Assembly: GCF_000372725.1 (NCBI RefSeq)
Contig: NW_005200249.1
Coordinates: 10,277-44,001, forward strand
Length of the DNA: 33,725 nucleotides
Direction: 5' to 3'
Source of the DNA: Emiliania huxleyi CCMP1516
Taxonomy: Eukaryota; Haptophyta; Isochrysidales; Noelaerhabdaceae
In this document: positions 30,542 through 33,725 of the stretch, in pieces
Position numbering within the stretch: position 1 is the first letter of the stretch
Layout: each line of letters starts with the position of its first letter
Program-made: the position numbers and the translations under genes
Notes under the pieces: generated by a model
Databases searched by the model: none
Seen by the model: the letters and a program-made list of their open reading frames with translations, nothing else
Told to the model about the DNA's origin: nothing

Positions 30542-30760
30542 AGAGAAAGAAAGAAAGAAAACAGACAACCCAAGGGAGGGATGGGAGGACGGTGCCCAGT
30601 GTCGTGCGAGGCATACGCTAAAATTCTTTTGTTGAACCTGTGTCGCAGGAGATGATTTTCTCGAATTCTTTTGTTGGCTAGCACGCGCCAGTTCGCACCT
30701 GTGTCGAGCCTGTGTGCTGTGAGAGAGAGTTGCGCTGGATAAATTCTTTTGTTGGTGCCC
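30542..30760 (+). promoter_or_regulatory. Shared upstream module with three AATTCTTTTGTTG copies
   Basis: GAAAGAAAACAGACAACCCA and AGGGAGGGATGGGAG (30554-30590) precede AATTCTTTTGTTG motifs at 30622, 30664 and 30742, about 140-340 bp before the ATG at 30894. CACCTGTGTCG/CCTGTGTCG repeats lie between the copies. Confidence 0.5.
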
Positions 30761-30893
30761 GCCGTCGCAGTCGTGTGGTCGGCCGATTTCACGGAGCGAG
30801 AGCGAGGGCCGCCTCGGGCGCAGATACACTGCACTTGGGAAAGTGTGCAGGGGGCCGAGACGAGGAGGCTCTCGGTCCGCCGCTCCCGCGTAT

Positions 30894-31660
30894 ATGCCGC
30901 GACCGCGGCGGACGCGGTGGCACCCATCTGACGAGGCCAAGGCGCGCGACCTCGAGCCGGGCGAGCGCATGGTGATGTCGCTCGCCAGGCGGCCGCTGCC
31001 TCAGCCGCCACCAGCGCCGACGGCGCAGCGGCTGCGCAGCCGGAGCCTTAGGGTATGCGGTGCCTTCGCAGTCGCCCTCGTCCTCCTCAACGCTGCCCGC
31101 GTGCTGCCTGCGCTGCGCCGGAGAGCGATGCCGTCTAGTGGGCCGCAGGCACCCAGCGCTGGGCTGCTCAGCCCTCCTCCTCCGCCCGCATCCCGCTCCG
31201 ACCTGTTCTCGGCGCCGCTCGAACACGTCCAAGTCGGGCCATCCAACACCGTCTCCGGCCTCTCCGCCCGCCTCACCGCGAGACTGGGCAGGGCGGCGGC
31301 GCGGCTCTCCTCGGGCGCAGACAGCCTTCGACCGTGACGCGAAGGAGGTGTGTTGACGGCGGCTCTTCACGGCCTCAGCGTGAGTAGGCGCGCACCTCAA
31401 CGAGGGAGCATCGCTCATCAACCTCGGCAACTACGCGGTGAGCCCCCAACCCCCGCGCCGCAGCCTCTGCCCCTGCCGTTCTGCCGGCAGCTCACCTCTG
31501 CCCAAGGTCCGCCACCACACAAGCACCACACTAGACCACTTGCTGCGCCGAACCCAAACCCCTGCCCTCTGCAGACCCCGGCGGGCGAAGAGGCACTCGG
31601 CAGCCGACGAGGCTCGCAGCAGCAACAGCAGCAGCAGCAGCAGCAGCCGCCGCAGCAGCC

Positions 31661-31711
<51 letters not shown>

Positions 31712-32897
31712 GCAGCTGGCTTCGGGGCAGGGCGGTCGCCTCCCGCGCCATGCAGCGGCCAAGGCGGCGGCGGCGAGGGCAGAGGCGGCCGCCGCCGCTG
31801 CCGCGTGGCTGGGCGGAGGCGGAGGTGGCGGTCACGGCGGGGGTGGCGGTGGCAGTGGCGGCGGAAGTGGCGGCGGAGGCAGTGATGTAGGCGGCGGCGG
31901 TAGCGTTGGCGGCGGAGGCGGCGGAGGCGGCAGCAGTGGCGGTGGTTTGAGCCCAGTGCCAGGGAGCGTCGTGGCCGTCTCGAGAAGAGCAGGCACTGTC
32001 GAAGGCGGCGGCGCATGCGGCAGAGCGGGCGGCGGGAGCGGCGTGAGTGGCGGCGGAGGCGGCAGAAGCGGCGTAGTCCGCCGCAGTGGGGGGAGGGCTG
32101 GCGGCGGGGAGCGAGGCGCGGGCAGCGCAGTCGGCGACGGTGCGAGCGGTGCGGGCAGCGGCGGGGGCACCACCGGCGGCGGAGGCGGCGCGGGCGGCGG
32201 TGGGGGCGGCGGTGGGGGCGGTAGGGGCGGGGGGAGCGGCACGGACGGCGGCGGGAGGGAGGAGGTTGTGGCTTCGAGGGCTACGGCCGCCGAGAGGGGT
32301 CGGATCGATTTTACGATGGTCCGCCGGTCCGTGCTGTGGAGCGCTTGCTGCGAACAGCGCGCTTTCACGGGTCTGGCTGTGAACAGGCGCACCAGCCGGG
32401 CGCTTTGGCTGCGGCGGCGGAGGAGGCGGAGGCGGCGGCGGAGGAGGCGGAGGCGGAGGCGGAGGAGGCGGAGGCGGAGGCGGAGGCGGAGGAGGCGGAG
32501 GCGGAGGAGGCGGAGGAGGCGGGGCCGTTGGAGGAGGCGCCGATGGCGGAGGCGGAGGAGGTAGCGGAGGTGGCGGCGGCAGGGCGGGAGGAGGAGGCGG
32601 CGGAGGAGGTGGCAGCAGCAGAGGCGGCAGCGGAGGAGGCGGCGGCGGCGGCCGGAGGCGGAATCGGTCGCTCTGGCGGCGACGCTGCAGCGTCGCTCGA
32701 GGCGCTGCCGCAGGTCGAGCCGGCAGGTTTGGCGGTCGGTGTGAAGGGCAAAGCCTCTCATTCATGGCGGTGTGCGCAGGCGGAGGAGCTCGGCGAGGAG
32801 CTGGGCGCTCCGCTTGTGGCGAGGCGAGAGCAGAGAGGCGGAGGCGGAGGCGGGAAGAGGAGGAGCGGCGGAGGTGGCGGAGGCAGTGTCGGTGGCA

Positions 32898-32939
<42 letters not shown>

Positions 32940-33725
32940 GCAGTGGCGAAGGAGGCGGGTTGGGAGGCGGTGGCGGCGGCGCGCCGCGGTCTGCAGCTGG
33001 CGAGGTGGAGCGGGCGGGGGGCGCGGGGGGGGCTCAGGCGACGGGGGAGGGGGAGGGGGGGGAGGGGCGTTGGTTCGTGAGTGGCCACAGGTGCGTGCGA
33101 CATCTTCCGTAGGCGGGGCAGGTGCACGTCCAGGTGCATTACGAGGGGGTGGAGGCGCGAGATCGGCCGAGATCGTTGAGACTGACCTAGCTCTGGCGCG
33201 GTGGGCTCACCTCGACCTCGCCTCGGCTCGCCTCGTGCAACCTCAGGTGCCGGAGCGGTACCGCGGTCACCGGCTGGTGCTTCACATGCCCGACGAGATG
33301 ACGGCGAGATCCTCGCCGAGAGATAGCCGAGATCCAGCCGAGATCTAGTCCAGATTGAGCCGAGTCGCCGAGGTCCAGCCGAGATGGCCGAGAGCCAGTC
33401 CGGACCACCTCCCACGCATCCTCCCACCTCTCGCTTGGCCCGCCGGCACCTCACTCTCGCACTCGCAGCTCGCCACAGTGCTCGTGACCGCGGCCATATC
33501 TCCCCATATCTCCCCGTATCTCCCCGTATCTTGCCACAGTGCTCGTGACCGCGGGCCCCCGCCGTAGACGCAGGCAGGCGAGCTCTCCGCAAAGCTACGC
33601 GAGATCCTCGCCCTCCCCTCCACACCCAAGCTCTGGCTCCGGGCGCAGCGCGACAGCGGCGGGCCGCCACCCGCAACACCCCCTCCTTCCCCCTCCTCCC
33701 CTCCCATGAGTGGGCTCCTTGCCCC
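30894..33725 (+). CDS. Membrane-anchored Gln/Gly/Glu-rich protein, partial at right edge
   Basis: Exon 30894-31314 begins MPRPRRTRWHPSDEAKARDL and has one hydrophobic helix (VCGAFAVALVLLNAARVLPA, near residues 50-70) after a basic stretch, typical of a type II signal anchor. It joins 31388-31437 (AHLNEGASLINLGNYA) through a 73-bp GC-AG intron, then 31575 onward through a GT-AG intron. What follows is very low complexity: a CAG run coding poly-Gln (31617-31714), Gly-rich (31805-32270) and Glu/Ala-rich (32411-32660) stretches, where exact exons are unresolved. Near the end VHVQVHYEGVE (33122-33154), VPERYRGHRLVLHMPDEMT (33247-33303) and AGELSAKLREILALPSTPKL (from 33574) join in frame across two GC-AG introns. 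The family is not recognised; the gene is cut by the window end. Confidence 0.55.
31363..31387 (+). repeat. Intron-end motif variant at 31387 acceptor
   Basis: The intron ends CTCTTCACGGCCTCAGCGTG then AGTAG before the exon GCGCGCACC. The intron begins GCGCAGAC, a copy of that exon start. Confidence 0.7.
31617..31714 (+). repeat. CAG trinucleotide tract
   Basis: About 33 CAG/CAA/CCG-type codons, mostly CAG, encode poly-Gln with a short Pro interruption in the likely frame. Interruptions by CAA and CCG should stabilise it. Confidence 0.9.
31805..32660 (+). repeat. GGC/GGA low-complexity region
   Basis: Nearly continuous GGCGGA / GGAGGC repeats, open in several frames (Gly, Glu-Ala or Arg on plus; Pro on minus). 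A short ordinary segment at 32270-32400 contains an intron-end motif (32361-32386, GCTTTCACGGGTCTGGCTGT then GAACAG). Confidence 0.85.
33304..33573 (+). repeat. Intron with GCCGAGAT and CATATCTCCC fillers
   Basis: A GC-donor intron holding AGATAGCCGAGATCCAGCCG-type repeats (33310-33385) and CCATATCTCCCCATATCTCC repeats (33494-33530). The segment GCCACAGTGCTCGTGACCGC occurs at 33472 and again at 33533, flanking the CATATCTCCC run. Confidence 0.75.

Noticed and set aside
31431..32765. 444-codon minus-strand poly-Pro frame
   Set aside because: Complement of GGC/GGA repeats; no ordinary sequence supports it, while the plus strand has an anchor, splice sites and a conserved end.

Overview
This is nuclear DNA from a unicellular eukaryote. 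Genes lie on both strands, are split by many short introns, and encode eukaryotic proteins: Sec61 alpha, an APC5-like subunit, a Sec14-like protein, an F-box protein, pirin and a membrane-anchored thioredoxin. A GC-rich genome, interstitial TTAGGG arrays, a dominance of GC-AG introns, one protein with a possible complex-plastid leader, and a DPHLHFAHGGRADF / HGIVGQSF family protein that I associate with phytoplankton together suggest an alga, most likely a haptophyte of the Emiliania/Gephyrocapsa/Chrysochromulina kind. That placement is inference. A dinoflagellate fits less well because its telomere repeat is normally TTTAGGG.

Layout. 1-3332 (+) is the 3' part of an APC5-like gene. 3902-5125 (-) is a thrombospondin-3/DPHLHFAHGG family gene. 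It is separated from a tandem CS-domain gene (about 5676-7004, +) by a 0.52-kb inverted-repeat transposable element. 7414-10002 (+) is a complete ten-exon SEC61A gene whose 5' region recurs inverted at 13311-13927. Next on the minus strand are a conserved gene of unknown function (10632-11429), a doubtful gene near 11.9-12.2 kb, a possibly plastid-targeted protein (14396-14926), pirin (15529-17309), an F-box protein (18015-19088) and a TerD-domain protein (19750-21240). 22214-24645 is a composite repeat element with telomeric arrays, a 180-bp satellite and a captured exon. A Sec14-like gene (25079-26374, -) and a thioredoxin gene (26528-27258, +) share a 153-bp divergent promoter. Two further inverted-repeat elements occupy 27353-28272 and 28443-29802. 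A membrane-anchored Gln/Gly-rich gene starts at 30894 (+) and runs off the window.

The most striking feature is the introns. I could place about 40 by reading frame and protein family. By my count roughly 30 have GC donors, about 8 have GT and two appear to have GA; nearly all acceptors are AG|G. In most short introns the first bases of the intron are a copy of the first bases of the following exon (about 10 to 32 bp), and the rest is low-complexity filler: AT-rich runs, CATATCTCCC repeats, GCCGAGAT repeats, CT repeats or telomeric repeats. Several sites show two to four such duplications nested at one place. At least eight introns in six genes end in a related motif of the form CTCTTCAC-N-GCTGTGAACAG. 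This looks like a prolific intron-creating process caught in many stages.

The genes do not form a pathway. They are ordinary housekeeping and signalling genes interleaved with mobile and repetitive DNA. No rRNA, tRNA or CRISPR array was recognised.
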